Shown here piece after piece: positions 10,786-23,500 of a stretch of 64,000 nucleotides of DNA. A model generated the notes under the pieces. It saw nothing but the letters and a program-made list of their open reading frames with translations, had not been told where the DNA came from and did no database searches. The DNA is from Trichaptum fuscoviolaceum (Eukaryota > Basidiomycota > Agaricomycetes > Hymenochaetales > Trichaptaceae). Both the position numbers and the translations under genes were made by a program. The stretch is from assembly GCA_910574455.1 (NCBI GenBank), contig CAJSYZ010000004.1, positions 2,543,528 to 2,607,527 of the forward strand. Direction: 5' to 3'. How positions within the stretch are numbered: the first letter of the stretch is position 1; the number at the start of each line of letters is the position of its first letter.

Positions 10786-12324
10786 TCACAAGTTGAGCTT
10801 GTTGACTGCACCGACGTGCTGATAGACAAGAGGTACAGATTCGGTTACGTTCTCCAAATATATCGTAAAGCCGTCCTGAAAGAAGGAGTAAGTCAACAAC
10901 ACTTCTTTCTTCCAAACACAAGAACCAACTCACGTCAGTGCTGATGCCTGTAGACAATCCCTTTTCAAGCCCGAACTGCCAAAACAGGTCGCCAGCAAGC
11001 TTTTCTTCAACCGCAATCTTCTGCCATCCTCCCTCAACTTCGACGCGAGTGTAGTTGGACGTAGTGCCCAGGTTCTGTAGCCGGCCTGCAACAGACAACC
11101 ATCCATATTCTTCCATGATCACGGGCTTCCCGACGGTGCGTTGCGCAGTTGCGTGGTCCTTGACGTACTGGTTTGCCCAGTCGACAGTCTTGCTCCACCT
11201 TTCAATTGAAGAATTGATCAACGTTGCGTTCATTGAAATTCTTATAGACGAGGAATACGTACCAATCAGGGTAAAGATGGAAGGTTCCGAAGTCCAAATG
11301 CTTGAGTTTCAGGTTTGAGACAAAGTCAACACCGTCAGCACCGGTATACGCCCAGTCCCCGTCCGTATTGCTTGGGTCAAGGAAGAAACCCTCATCGCCG
11401 AGAGTCACGAGGTGGTTGCGGTCCAAGGACTTGATGTACGTGGAGATGTCATTTGCCCAGTTGGTGAGGACGGTCGTATTGCAGCCCGAGGGTGAACGGG
11501 GAAGGTTGCGTGTACTATCTGCACCACAGCGAGGTTCGTTCGCGAGCTCCCAAGCAAATATCGCCGGGGAGTTTTTATACCTTGTTACGATAGTCTTGAC
11601 GTACTTCTTGAATGCCGACACGATCGTTGGGTTGTAGTAGAATTCATCATGGTACTGTCCGCCGAGATTGATGGTATAGACGTCCATTCCACCATAGTCT
11701 GCCCAGTTGTTAGTGAGAGTGACGATCAGCTTAACGCCAGTTTGCTCAGCCAACGAGACGAGCTTGTCAAAGTGTTGTAAGCCGGTAGATCCAGTATCTA
11801 AAGTGTCCCCACCGTGAGTTACTCCTTTTATGTAGGACAACTGGACGGGTCATTGTTACTCACTGATCGTTACTTTTCCATTATTCCACGTCTGATAGAT
11901 GATCTGTCCGGGTTCAGCATTCGCACTGCTGTACTGAGGGAGCCCTCCGCTTTCTGGTGGAACGAAGGTTGCTGAAAGGAAAATGAGCTGGATAAGCAAA
12001 TGTCGTAAGCATTTCCTCACCATTGACATCGTTGAATCCCCAAGTACGAATAACATTCAAACCAGCGCTACGTGCCCTCTCAAAGACAGTCTTGATATCT
12101 GCGGTGTTCTGCCATAAAATTAGGGACTGACATCACCAAAGCTAAAGGCAGCTTACTGTTGTGAACTGCGCCCAATACGAGTTCGTTCCTGCGAAGAAGA
12201 ATTTCCTTCCGTTTAGTCTGAACTCGGTACCAGAAGTGGTCACAAAGCCCGTCGCGGGGAGGCCGTTGACAGCAGATACCAACGAGACAGCGACGAGAGC
12301 GAGCGAAGCCAGCATCCTAACCAT
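10786..12324 (-). CDS. Secreted mannan endo-1,4-beta-mannosidase, GH5 subfamily 7 type
   Basis: Six exons on the minus strand (12324-12157, 12108-12021, 11971-11864, 11797-11263, 11198-10934, 10875-10786) give 417 residues. There is a signal peptide ([18 protein letters not shown]) directly followed by the catalytic domain, with no carbohydrate-binding module. Family motifs are [33 protein letters not shown], the acid/base Glu at E209 in WELANEPRC, and the nucleophile Glu in EEYG at residues 329-331. The enzyme hydrolyses internal beta-1,4 links of mannans in wood hemicellulose. The introns at 11199-11262 and 11798-11863 were placed using conserved HLYPDWW and TINTG. A TATA-like element lies about 70 bases upstream. 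Confidence 0.93.
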
Positions 12325-12390
12325 AACCGCCTAGACTCAAGAATAGAGGGAGAGAAGACGCTTGTTTTCGCGTTCGTCATTGCGAGCACA

Positions 12391-12397
12391 ATTTATA
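12391..12397 (-). promoter_or_regulatory. TATA box of the mannanase gene
   Basis: On the minus strand this reads TATAAAT, about 67 bases before the start codon at 12324. Confidence 0.5.
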
Positions 12398-13099
12398 GAG
12401 TCACCGTGACCGAGTTCGATCTTGCACAGTGCCTCGTGATCGTCAAACCGCCGCCATACAGAAAGTCCGAGATAAATCCATCGTCATGAGCCAAGGTCCA
12501 AGTGATTAAATAGCAGATTAACGTTAAAATCGGAGAATCCTCTGGGATAATTTTGCGTTGGCACTCGTGACCACGTCTTTTTTCTTCGTAGATTGCATAT
12601 CCTCTTGTGCGAGCAAGCGATGGAAAATCGATATCTGAGTATTCCGAAAGTGTGAATCGAGAAGTCATACGGTATTCGACATATAGTATTTTGCGAATCT
12701 CACCATGCATGAAATGTGAAAGCATCGACAGATGGTGGACATTGAAAAATCAGAAGAGTATGTCAAAGCCGAGGGTGGGTTTCAGAGAGTATATCAATGC
12801 AAGATTACACACGATTTGTAGGTCATAGACTTATCTGTGGAAAAAGAGTCTCTGTAGCCAACAATTTCTCAAGTAAGAGAATTGGATAGTGGTGGTTTAG
12901 AGGCAACTCGGACGGAAGTGTCATTCAAGTTCATGGCAGCTCGGAACCGTGTACACTACTACTGGCCCCCGGGCCGGCAGCGGAAGGCTAGACTATGTAG
13001 TCAACTCGTCGTTTGTCTCGGTTACATTTCTCTCACTCCTACCTCTCGATTAATTACCGTCCTGCAATAAACATTGAACCTATGTAGCAAATTCATACC
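12398..13099. other. Intergenic region upstream of the mannanase gene
   Basis: About 700 bases holding the mannanase upstream promoter. No supported gene. Confidence 0.45.
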
Positions 13100-14960
13100 T
13101 TTCTTTACCGTACTGGACACGTGAGGGCAGAATTACGGCTGGCTTGCGAGTCTAGCGGTCAAGACACGCCATTTGCGCCAGTGGCAGAACTGTTGATCTG
13201 TGGCACCACAACTGTGTCTCTACTCTGCAGTGCTACTTTATTATCCTTAACAATGGTATGCTCAATCATCTCAAACTTGAAGCGTATGTACCCGTTTCTC
13301 CTCGCGTATTGTATACTTTAAAAGTATCTCAAGCTGCGGAGCCGAAGAAAACGACGAGTACTGTGACGATCACCCCAAAACTGCGTGATGTAGTACTGAC
13401 CAAACATCTGTAGGACTGATGATGTATTTATACAGCAGTGAGTGCTCTGAGATGCAATCCATATAAATCACACACTGACCTCATATAGACTTCTTAAAAG
13501 ATTCGACGTTATCCCAGATTTCTCTTCTGCGTCTGCGTAAGTAAACGGGTATCGATTTTTACTCTCTAACACATTGTTTTGAATGTATAGCATTGAGAAA
13601 GACCGGCCGAGATGGGAGGAATGGGCCTTGGGCGTAGACGTCCTGTTGCCAAACTGCTTTTGGGTCCCGAAAGCGATTCGGTTCGAAGCCTTTTACAGAA
13701 GACAAATTATCCATTAGCGTATAAAGATGTGAGTCCTATTTACGGCTGTGTTATCGCATGTCTCACTGCTTTGCTAGCCATACGGTTTCAAAGAGGAATT
13801 CGCATGATAAATTCGAGAATGAAATCCGTGTGGTCTTCATTGGATGAATCACATTGGGATCAACGTAATTCGTTAGACGTCCTCACGTTCTTTGTTCCGT
13901 GGTTTATGACTGTCAATGCGGCGTTGGACCGGAAAGCCTCTGAGCTGGCGCAACGATCACTGTCCGATGCCATTTTAATGATGGTCTTTTCAGGGAGAGA
14001 CGCTGATACGAGCAAACATATCATTAGGTGAGAGTGATTTCGCTAAGAGTATTTCTTTTTATTAGAGCTTCTTGCTGTCGTAGTCTCGGACAGACCGTCA
14101 ATCACCCTGTAGGGCCAGATTCGCCTTACAAATTAACGAACGCAATTGCGGACGTTTTTTTCGGTTTGGATCTGGAATCAACCCTATCGCAGGAGATTGA
14201 AATATTTTGCAATGCTAATAAGCTAGCTTATCGACAATTGCAGTGCATCAACGTCGTGCAGAGCAGCATAAGGATAGGCACGTTCTTCGCGGAGTGGAAG
14301 AAGGACGACGTGGACGCTGTACGATGCCAGGGAACATATAATGCTTTGGCTATCCAGAGGCGCTCCATTTCAAAGACCGTCCCGTTTATGGTGTTATCAT
14401 GAACAATGGCATCATCTGTCTGATGGTCTCATACTGGGTCGATACAAATATGGTAAATTATACTCATTTCTATGACATTGTAGTGCTCTGTTGATTGTTT
14501 GATCCAAGGGTATTTATTACACAGAGAAAGATTTGTCTTGGGACATCCGCCAACCAGGAAAGGTCATTGAATTGTGTTACTTCCTCTGTACCTTAAAATG
14601 CCACATTGACGAGGGACTGCGAGAAGATATTACGACGTTGAAGGCAAACCAAATCGATGTTGACTACGTGAAACGGCTGTCACGAAACACGCTGCTGTCC
14701 ATTCTAATTCTTCATCGTTGAAGAAGCCTACGTGGTGCTAATAGTGGAGACGACGATGTTGCCAAATGGCGTGGAACGCTTTGCGCAAAGCAGTGTAATC
14801 GTGGATGAAGACGAAATGGATGACGGCAACGGCGAGAGCTCATCCGATTCGGTCTCATCCACGAATGCTGTCCCAATGGAGGCAGACACTCTTGATAAAA
14901 TCTTCTCTATTGACAGATGGAGACAAGGTGAAGCATGGGCTCGCAAGGTCGAGATCTAGG
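13100..14960 (+). other. Coding-like region, unrecognised gene or gene remnant
   Basis: Several long plus-strand frames lie close together: 13612-14031, 14028-14402, 14533-14721 and 14732-14959. The density and possible GT-AG joins (for example acceptors before 13492 and 13591) suggest one gene. The translated pieces include a hydrophobic stretch (GCVIACLTALLAIRF), LDVLTFFVPWFMTVNAALD, and an acidic tail (VDEDEMDDGNGESSSDS). Frames overlap or end in stops between pieces (for example 14400-14402 and 14719-14721), and I could not build an uninterrupted reading frame. No domain is recognised. It is either a fast-evolving orphan gene or a pseudogene. Confidence 0.35.
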
Positions 14961-15827
14961 GCAGATCTTGGACGTATCGCGGTCACTACCTTCTCGAAAT
15001 GTTTAGGTTTACTCATATAACTAAAATGCAAAGCAGCAGAGGTCACTATAGGCACGTAGTACTTGCCGCTTGTACTACGAGAAAATCTGTTCATCGGAGA
15101 ACGCACTTCGTCGTATCGCTCACAGTTCAGATCGCTGTGTACGCCTTTAATGACAATGGTAGACACCGCAAAGTGAGCACCGTCCCGCAATACTCAATTC
15201 GGTGCCTCGACACTAACACAAACTGTCTCCGTTACATTTCGTACCTGGGTCTTAGTTAGTACCAGATGATGAACCTGAGATTCTGTCGGTGGTGCTCATT
15301 ATGTGTGTCATGCTTATCGTTCACCAGCCCTCCGCTCAGTCTCCGCGGTATCTGGTCATTTTGGTTCCGTCCACGGTCTCCAAGGCTGAGCATGTTACAT
15401 ACCATTCATGCACATAGCTTCATACCTATTCATCGGATCTGTAACCAAATTATACTAGCTATCTACTATTCCTCCGTTTGATTCATGATTTCATGATGGA
15501 TTGTGAAGTTATTGCACTGTGCTCCGTCAATAATCTAGAATCTTACACCTCTTTGAGCGACGACGATCCTTCGGGAAGTGCCGGACTCGGATCTGTGCCT
15601 GGACTTGACCTTAAAACTGGTTTTCGGTTATCGGGCTCGATCAAATTTCGAGCGATCAAATTTTATCAGACATGGACCATGGAGTGCCGAGTATAAAGTA
15701 ATGCGCGTTCCAGATGTGTCCCTTGCGGACCTTCTTGTCTTCCGCCCTCATCATCAGCACCGCAAGCTCGTCGAGTGCGAGACAAGAATCAAGTCATTCA
15801 GCCAACCTCACGATAGACAAGATCAAC
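14961..15827. other. Intergenic region before the SLC35F gene
   Basis: No gene supported. An in-frame upstream ATG at 15714 would extend the SLC35F protein by 38 residues rich in Ser. The family-like cytosolic N-terminus begins at 15828. Confidence 0.4.
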
Positions 15828-17498
15828 ATGACCGATACCGAGGCTGACGTCAAGTACGATTTAACACAACAGCATTTCGTGAACGACCTCTCTCCGACTG
15901 TGAGCGAGAGGCCCGCTGAAGATGTGCTTCCCGCTGGTACGACCCACGCTGTAGTACGTCCGCCGATCGACTATAGTTCACCGGGTGCGCTCGTTCGGAG
16001 TACTTGGAGGCGCTTTGCAAGTCTTTGGACACGCCGGTTCACGCTAGCGCTGCTAGCCGGTCAGGTTGTATCGCTATGCATAACGTGCACGAACGTAACG
16101 ACCACGGAGCTCGTCATGCGTAACTGGGCGTTGTCTACAACACAAACCTGGTTCCTGTGAGTTGATTCCAATACCATGAAGCCAAGTATGCTTATAACTT
16201 GCTGTAAGCTATTTCTCGTTATTCGTCACCTATACGCCGTATACGATCTATCAATGTACGTTTCTCCTCTCAGAGAAATAATTTTCGTCCAGTTGACAAT
16301 TGTTTCATCGACAGATGGATTCAAGGGTTGGGCGAAGATGGTTCTCAGGGATGGTTGGAAGTGTACGTCCATAATCAAATTATGAAAATTTCGATCGAGA
16401 CTGAATGTGCATTTATGGAAAATAGACTTTATTCTCGCAGCCTGTGACGTCGAAGGGAACTTCCTTGTGGTCAAAGCGTATCAGTACACAACTCTCCTCT
16501 CGTGTATGCTTCTCGATGCGTATGTATCTCGCGAACTCTATATAGTGAAATAGAAAGAGACTGATTTCTACTAGATGGGCCATCCCTGTATGCTTACTCT
16601 TTTCCTGGATTTACATGCGACCGAAGTACCAGTGGACGCAGGTACTCGGTGCGCTGGTGTGCATCGGTGGATTGGGGCTTCTCGTGGCCTCAGACGTAAT
16701 AACGAACAAGGATTATCCCGCGATCAGCATGGTAAAGGGCGATATCTTCATGATCGTTGGTGCGAGCCTGTATGGATTCAGTGAGTAGTTAGTCATCGCA
16801 CACGTTGGATATCCAAAGTTATGCTGAATCAATGTTCACAGCGAACGCGACGGAGGAGTTTTTCGTGCGTCGTCGACCTTTGTATGAGGTTGTTGGACAG
16901 CTCGGAATGTGGGGCACCATCATTAATGGAGTTCAAGCTGCCGGCCTCGAACACAACGGTATGCGGACTGCAAATTGGAGCGGCGAAAACAGTATGCATA
17001 CAACACATCTTAATATCTCATGTACTATACTCACGCTCATTGAAAGTCGGCCTGCTCATCGCGTACACCGCTGCGATGTACATCCTCTACACAGTGGCTC
17101 CCTTGCTGTACCGCATGGCCTCTTCAGCTTACTATAATCTCTCCTTGCTCTCATCCGACTTTTACGGCTTGCTCTTCGGATTGTTCCTCTTTGTACGCTC
17201 TTCCCGGACTCGTTGTTTTCAACAATTTAACTGACGTATCCTTACCAGCATTACAAGCCCTTCTGGCTCTACTTCCCTGCATTTGCCGTTGTCCTGGTCG
17301 GCCTTGTCATTTACTTCTGGTCTGCGACACGTAAGCAATGTCTGCCCAGATTCATTTGACCATCCACTTATTGCTCAAATCAACATAGCGGAAGAACAGG
17401 GCAAACTTGACCCCCGTGCACCCGCGTATGTTCAACGCCGTGGAGATGAGCCGTTTGTCCGTGAAGACGACATTGAGAGCAACGACAGGAAGTCCTAA
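15828..17498 (+). CDS. Solute carrier family 35 member F-type transporter (DMT superfamily)
   Basis: Nine exons (15828-16156, 16209-16255, 16315-16362, 16426-16519, 16575-16780, 16842-16991, 17047-17192, 17249-17330, 17389-17498) give 403 residues. About ten hydrophobic helices are visible. Family hallmarks are YTPYTIYQYGFKGWAKM, ACDVEGNFLVVKAYQYT, SNATEEF-like TNATEEFFVRRRPLYEVVGQ, and the last helix pair with HYKPFWLYFPAFAVVLVGLVIYFW. The N- and C-termini are hydrophilic and cytosolic in type (C-terminus DDIESNDRKS). SLC35F1/F2-like proteins are membrane carriers of incompletely known substrate; fungal members are annotated only by similarity. Two exons of 47 and 48 nt were needed to keep these motifs in frame. 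All phases close. Confidence 0.9.
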
Positions 17499-18184
17499 GC
17501 TTGTAAACGTGAGTAGATGTGTGATGGCTTATAGTACATATACGCATTTCAACGACTGGTTGCGCGGATGATATATACTTGTTGTAACTTACGGATCTTT
17601 GATAACAATGTTTCTACTATACATGCATACCAAATACATAGTATGATGGTAAGTACTTGGTACTCGGAAGCTTTGCGTTGGAGCTCAAACTGGCAGGTAT
17701 TTATGATAATACATGCCGGCCAAACACACTTTGCATCCTCAGATAAATGCTTGCATTAGAACATAACAATCATATCATGGAGCATCAATGCACATTTACC
17801 AGAAAGAATGGAACATAACTTTTGATACAGTGTATGTTTTACTTCCCGGATTTCTTCAGAAGATAAACATACTTTCTGTCAATACAATAGATATTTTTCG
17901 AGCTTTTAAAATGAAAGTTGAGTGCGAAAATGCCTGTTTTCAACTGGGGTCCGGTTTGCAAAAGTTTTCCAATGATAGAAAGGCTCGAAAGTCACAGATC
18001 TTACAATTACAACTGACTCTGGAGTCAGTAATTATGAATTTAACACATAGAGCAAGGATTACAAAAGTATGATAAGGGGGGGGGGGGTGAATAATAATGA
18101 CTGAATAATGACTGATGGCAAGGAAAGAAAGAAAGAAAAGGGATCGTTGCTGGCACCTGTTATATCTACTATATCTTTAAGAGA
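17499..18184. other. Convergent 3' intergenic region with a poly-G run
   Basis: No gene. An uninterrupted run of 12 G lies at 18076-18087, followed by GAAA-type simple repeats near 18122-18140. Confidence 0.55.
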
Positions 18185-19035
18185 CTAGACATAGCGTCTT
18201 GGCTCGCGCCCATCCTTGCGCCCGTTAGGTTGCTGTTGCTCCACGGGAATACGCTGTTCGAGGGGCAATGGTTCGTTTTGCTCTCGCTGAGCACGATTCT
18301 CAGCTATTTTCTACCAAAAAAGGGTCAACAGCAGCTTAGACAAGGAGATCAATAGAAAACCGTACGTCTTTGAGCGCCTGGACGCTTGAGATGAGATGAT
18401 CGAGTGCAGCCTCAGAGACGTCAGACATCTGTATGTGCGACTCGTTAGTGTACATATGGTGAAGTGTATTCGGAGATACATACAGCATCTGTTGCTTGCT
18501 TCCCCATTTCCTTGACCTTATCGGTGTGCCAGTCCACAGTGACATCCACTCGCGGCTCGTCGGCAATGTGTTGCTGGCGTTGCGGCTGACTCGGATTGTT
18601 GTTGTTCCAGGCATTAGAGCCCCAAGACCACTGCCTCTGGAAACCCGGTCTGGAATGCGATCCATCCTGGCCCTGCTGCTGATCCTGCACTGGGTTTGCG
18701 ATCGCTGCGGCCGCTACATTCGCCGACGCCGACTCTCCGCGGATGCGCTCGCGCTCGCGGCCCTTCCAGCATCCCCACTCCCCCGGGCGCATGTCGCCAT
18801 TACCATTAGCACCGTGGCCTTGAAGCTGGCGCTCCTTGTGGTTCCGCCACATCGCGTACGCACCGGCACCCATAGCGAACCAGAAGAGGCGCGGGAAGAA
18901 GCGGAATCGCGGGCGATATACGTGCGCGTAGGCTCCTGGGTAGTAGTGGTGGAAGCCTCTAAAGCCACCTCTGAAGTTATTTCCCTGGAACGGACCGAAG
19001 CCTGGTCCTCCAGCGCCGGGCATCTGGTTATTCAT
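18185..19035 (-). CDS. Hypothetical Gly/Asn/Gln-rich protein with one membrane segment
   Basis: Three exons (19035-18484, 18428-18366, 18310-18185) give 246 residues. The N-terminus is Gly/Phe-rich (GGPGFGPFQGNNFRGGFRGF) followed by aromatic and basic residues, then one hydrophobic stretch LFWFAMGAGAYAMW around residues 50-63. The middle is low complexity (AAAAIANPVQDQQQGQDGS). The C-terminus is helical and charged (SEAALDHLISSVQALKDKIAENRAQREQNEP). I know no named family. It resembles small basidiomycete proteins of unknown function with a single predicted transmembrane helix. The exon chain keeps frame throughout and ends in RRYV-stop. Confidence 0.75.
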
Positions 19036-19141
19036 TGACGTAGAATGTGAAAGAAGAAGATGAGAGAATTGATGTGTAGGCTATTAGCTTGGTCGACTGG
19101 TGTAACTCGCAGATGAAAAAAGATGCGTCCTCGATTGCCTT

Positions 19142-19150
19142 CTTTATATG
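19142..19150 (-). promoter_or_regulatory. TATA-like element of the Gly-rich protein gene
   Basis: On the minus strand this reads CATATAAAG, about 107 bases before the start codon at 19035. Confidence 0.4.
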
Positions 19151-20501
19151 CTCTTGACGCCCGAGAGTCGGAGGTGTGCGCAACATCGTCGGCAGCTCCG
19201 TTGTGGTGCTGCGGCGAAGAAGTATGGTGCCACACGCAATCCATATAGTGATTGTACATCAAAAGGTATGCGTGTCCCAAAGGCTTCAAAGCCGCGAAAC
19301 CGATGCCGGAGCACTGCGTAAACACGATTATTCCGGAAAGCTCCGATTCCGATGACTGTCGCTGAAGTCACGTGCCAACTGTGTCAGGAAAGCCCTCAAG
19401 ACAATGCAAATGTAAATGCGAATGCGAGAAAGGCACAGTAGTGCTAAATCGAGGCCAAGGACCACGCGAAAGCGCAACAATCAAGGACAATGGCGAGAAA
19501 TCGGGTGGCACGATGGGAGGGAGGGTAAGTAATGACTGGAAATTGAAGAATCAATAAAAAGATGATAGAGAGAACTCATCACTACCTTTTACATGAAGCT
19601 GCGTATAGAGCTCCTCGTCAAGTCCTCCGTCGAGTTCAGCGACCAGCAGACAACCGGGAAGCGTGATTTGAGCTCGCCATTCACTGTGGAGGACTGGAGG
19701 GTGGCACAGAGACTTCCTTCATACCAGTGGGCTCGAAGCCGATGACTCGGACGCTGTCTCGCGTCTACTATTCAGGCGAGTATTGGCCATTCGGCAATGA
19801 GACTCGAAGAGAAGGAACTGAAGAGAGCTTAGTGATGACGGAAGAAGAGAAGAAGACATCGACACACAGAGCGCGCATATGCTCAGCTCAAGTCACGTGC
19901 GCCTTCCTTTCGGGGAAGTCCTTTCGCCCATAAGACGAGAAAAATCCCGCCAGCAAGACCTACCCATCAAGGAGAAGCCGTGAACCATCATGTTACATTT
20001 GTGCATGCTTTTAAGCTTTCATTTATTACAACACATTAATGGAAAATTGCTGCTTAAACCACGACCCCTTTACTGACGGAAAAACAGCAAAAGGATGAAA
20101 CCAGGAGCGGAGAGGGCTTGGGCAGAAGAAGTAGGCAAGGGGTCGTTTGAGCCTGAAGAGAATAAGGAATGTTGAGCGCAATACGAGAAAGCATAGACAA
20201 CCAAAAATAAAATAAAAAGAAGAGTAATAAGAGTCATGCCAGATCGGGTATGGTGATACTATGAAGACTGAAAAGATGGGTGATGTCAAAGAGAAAGAAG
20301 AGTCCGCGAGACGATGAAGTGAGAGTAGAAGAAAGCGTGACGATAAAAAGAGTGGGATAAGATCAGCGATGGATGTTCAAATTACAGGTGATGAGATGCC
20401 GAGCAAAGGAAAAGAGACAAGGAGGAAAAGAGAGGACGAGGAAATCGTATACATAACAGCGGTGGGTGTTGAAGAAGGTGCAAGGAATGGAGGGAGCTGA
20501 A
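19151..20501. other. Intergenic region, no supported gene
   Basis: About 1.35 kb. It holds the promoter of the minus-strand gene at 19035 and the 3' end of the LIM-RhoGAP gene. The purine-rich plus strand around 20260-20450 looks like untranslated region. Confidence 0.45.
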
Positions 20502-23500
20502 TTAAGTCCGTTGTCGGAACTGCATCGGAGTGTGTGCGTTCAGCCCATCCCGCGATCCGAGCTCACCGCTACTGCGCGGAGTATAGGACGCAGGGGAAAT
20601 AGGTCCGGAGGATGGGGCCGACATCGACAGTGGCTGCATCTGCATCCGACTCTGGCCCTGCGTCAACTGCAAATGTCCAGGCCACTCCAAGTCCTGGTTC
20701 AACGGGCCCTGCTGGCTCTGCGCCATCGGCAGCGCCCCTGAACTATTCGGCATTGGGTGCGAGAACGGCTGGTGTTGCAAGCGTGGTGGCTGAGGAGGAG
20801 AGGTGGGGGGCGGAGACTGTGGACGTGCCTGGTGCATTGAGCTCTGACCTTGCCCCCGCTCAAGCGACTGTGGTGCTGAGGTATAGAATCCGTTTCGCGC
20901 GTGGTCATGAGGGAACTGTTGTTGTTGCGCTCGGCCGCGAGATAGTGAGGGATCAGACTTCTGAGGGAGGAGCCGCTGCTCGCTCGGCGAGGATGCAAAG
21001 CTTCCACTCGCGCTATTCGACATGTTGAACTGGCTACTTGCGCCAGGTGTCATGTTCGAACCCTGTATCGGAGATGTCATACCATGGTTTCGCCCATTAG
21101 TAGTGACGTGCGGTCGCACACGATGATACGCTTCGCATTTCTTCAAGAACTCCTTGCTCGGAAGCTCGGTCGAGTTGCTGAAGTAATCTTGATCGCGAAG
21201 CAATGGCAAGAAGTCCTCCGGAACCTGGTAAAACTCATCTTGATGCTCAAGGAGACTGTCCATCACCCGGATACTCTCTAAACTCTCCAACCGCACACTA
21301 TCCGTACCTTTTGCTGGTGAGCTCCGGAAAATATTTGGGCTGATGACAGTCGCAAGATTGTGCAGATCCATACGGTTCCCTGTTTCCTCATCGACGTGAG
21401 AGAACGATGCGACCCATTTCAAAAATGTGAACAGCACTTCAACAGTATCCCGGTTGCCCTTCGGAAGCAGGAGCATGACGAGATGTAAGCAACGCCTTCG
21501 TTCGTCCTCATTGGTCAGATCTAAGAGATAACTAATCAGAAAAAGTACCAATTTCGCAGTGCGCCACTCACTCTCCGCAGCCATAAACAAGCGGTACAAT
21601 TTGTATGTCATTAAGGGTTCGGGAAGCGACTTAAGGAACTTCTTCAGTAACGCCGCAAGCTGCACAGGATTATCCTGCGTCAAATCGACCGATGACGGAT
21701 CACGGTCGATTTGCTCGGTCAGTTCGTTCAGCCGGCGAATATTCCCATTCTTTCGGAAGATGCCTTCCACCGACATATCTAGCGAATAATGTCAGGATGG
21801 ACTGTGCGAAGGAATGCAAAAAGCGCGGCTCACCCATTTGTCGCATGGCAGAGATCACATCGTCGATGAAGCTCGGGACCCTAAGCGTCGCGCGAGAAGC
21901 ACCAAGAACCGAATCTGCACCCTCCCGTTCCACGAGAATCTCCAATGGCACACCGAACACACCTAATCATTAACATATAAGGATATCTTGCATATCAATG
22001 GTTTCTGATAAAGTTCATACGCTTAAAACTTACCCTTCTTCTGTTTATTGCCCTTGAAGAGTTTGTTCCAGAAGTTGTTCTTTTTCACCTCAATGAATTC
22101 AAGCAGGTCGTCTATCTCGAATTCATTCTTTAGTGGCGAACGACAGAGCGCCAGAACAGCTGAATGCTTTACGATCATCAATTCGAGGGGTGTAAGCTCT
22201 GCAACGAGTGGGACATGACTCTGAGAAGGTAAAGCACGGTGTTGCTGGCGCGCTTCTTCCACTTCGAGTAATTGCGGGATGTCAGCCAGGGTAATGCCGT
22301 TGTCAGGAGCATTTAACGGAGGCTCGTCTACGCCTCCCGAAGGCGAGTTGGGTGCAGATTCGTCGACAATCATAACACCTGTATTGTTGCGGGCAAAACT
22401 AGGACGAATGACTTGCCCCTTGTCATCCAATATCCCTCCACCAGCACCCAGCATTCCGGGCGGAGCTAGTTGTGGCCGTGAAGGTGGACCCTGTGGTTGA
22501 CTGGGCGGCTGCGGTGACGTTGGTGGCTGCTGGCCCGGTCGAGGGGACCGCAGTGATCCTATGGGGGCTGCTGCAGAAGATGTCGCAACTTGAGGCTGGG
22601 CCGCAGGCCCTGCTGAGCGCTGCATGACATTCGCTACGTTTGTCGGTTGCGCAGTCTTGCCCGACGGCGATTCCACGATGGTCGAACGCTTCGGCAGTCG
22701 TGCAGTTGCAGATTCCTTCCTGTTAAGGTGAACAGACTTCATGCGCATGATGTCCCCGGAGTCGCGGTACGCGTTAGAGTCCGCAGCGTCCCGATTCTGT
22801 GGAGTTGTAGCTGATACCACAAAAGTCAGTCAAATCTATGTTTAGATGATACGTGACTCCCAAATAAGCCTACACTCACGTTGAGGGGGAATAAGCAAGC
22901 CTTGTTTCTTCAGTAAGAACGACAATCTCCGCAGTGCAACAGTAAGAAGGTACGCGTATTGCTCAAGTCTTGAAACCGCTTGAAATCCACCCACACAACC
23001 AGGTTGCTTGTGGTCCAAGCAGTACGTAATCTTCGGAGAAGGGCCATAAGATTGGCTAGCGTCATCTGAAGCGCTTTGTGGATCATAGACAAAAAATTCA
23101 GCATTCGCAGGTGGTCGACGAGACAGTGAAATTTTGGGCGCTGCATTGTCCTTTTCATCCGAATTCCCGTCCTTCTGCTGAACTGGATCCTTCGGTGTGG
23201 GGGGTGCAGACATTTTTCCACACGTCGCACAATCAAGACACTGCGAATGCCAACGACGGTACGTTCCTAAACGCACAGAGTCCTCCTCGACAGTCTTCCG
23301 GCACTTCACGCACAGGTCGGAGGGTGGTTGCATGGATAATCGTTCTATCAGGGGTACCGTTGAATCAGGCGAGTCATTGAAAGGAGAGTCACCCGCAAAT
23401 TCTGGGGTAAGGCTCCTAAATCCATATGTAACGCCTTGCGTACTATATGCGCCTCCGTGGTCACCCGTATGTTTCTCGCCGCCTCGCATCAGTCTCCGCG

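Noticed and set aside
15714..15827. Upstream in-frame ATG for the SLC35F gene
   Set aside because: The added 38 residues are Ser-rich and unlike family N-termini. The downstream ATG at 15828 gives a normal cytosolic start.
18496..19038. Long plus-strand open frame (180 codons)
   Set aside because: It is antisense to the minus-strand Gly-rich gene, whose exon chain and TATA element are convincing. Its own translation has no domain.
20612..21028. Plus-strand open frame of 138 codons
   Set aside because: It is the shadow of the Ser/Pro/Gln-rich tail of the LIM-RhoGAP.
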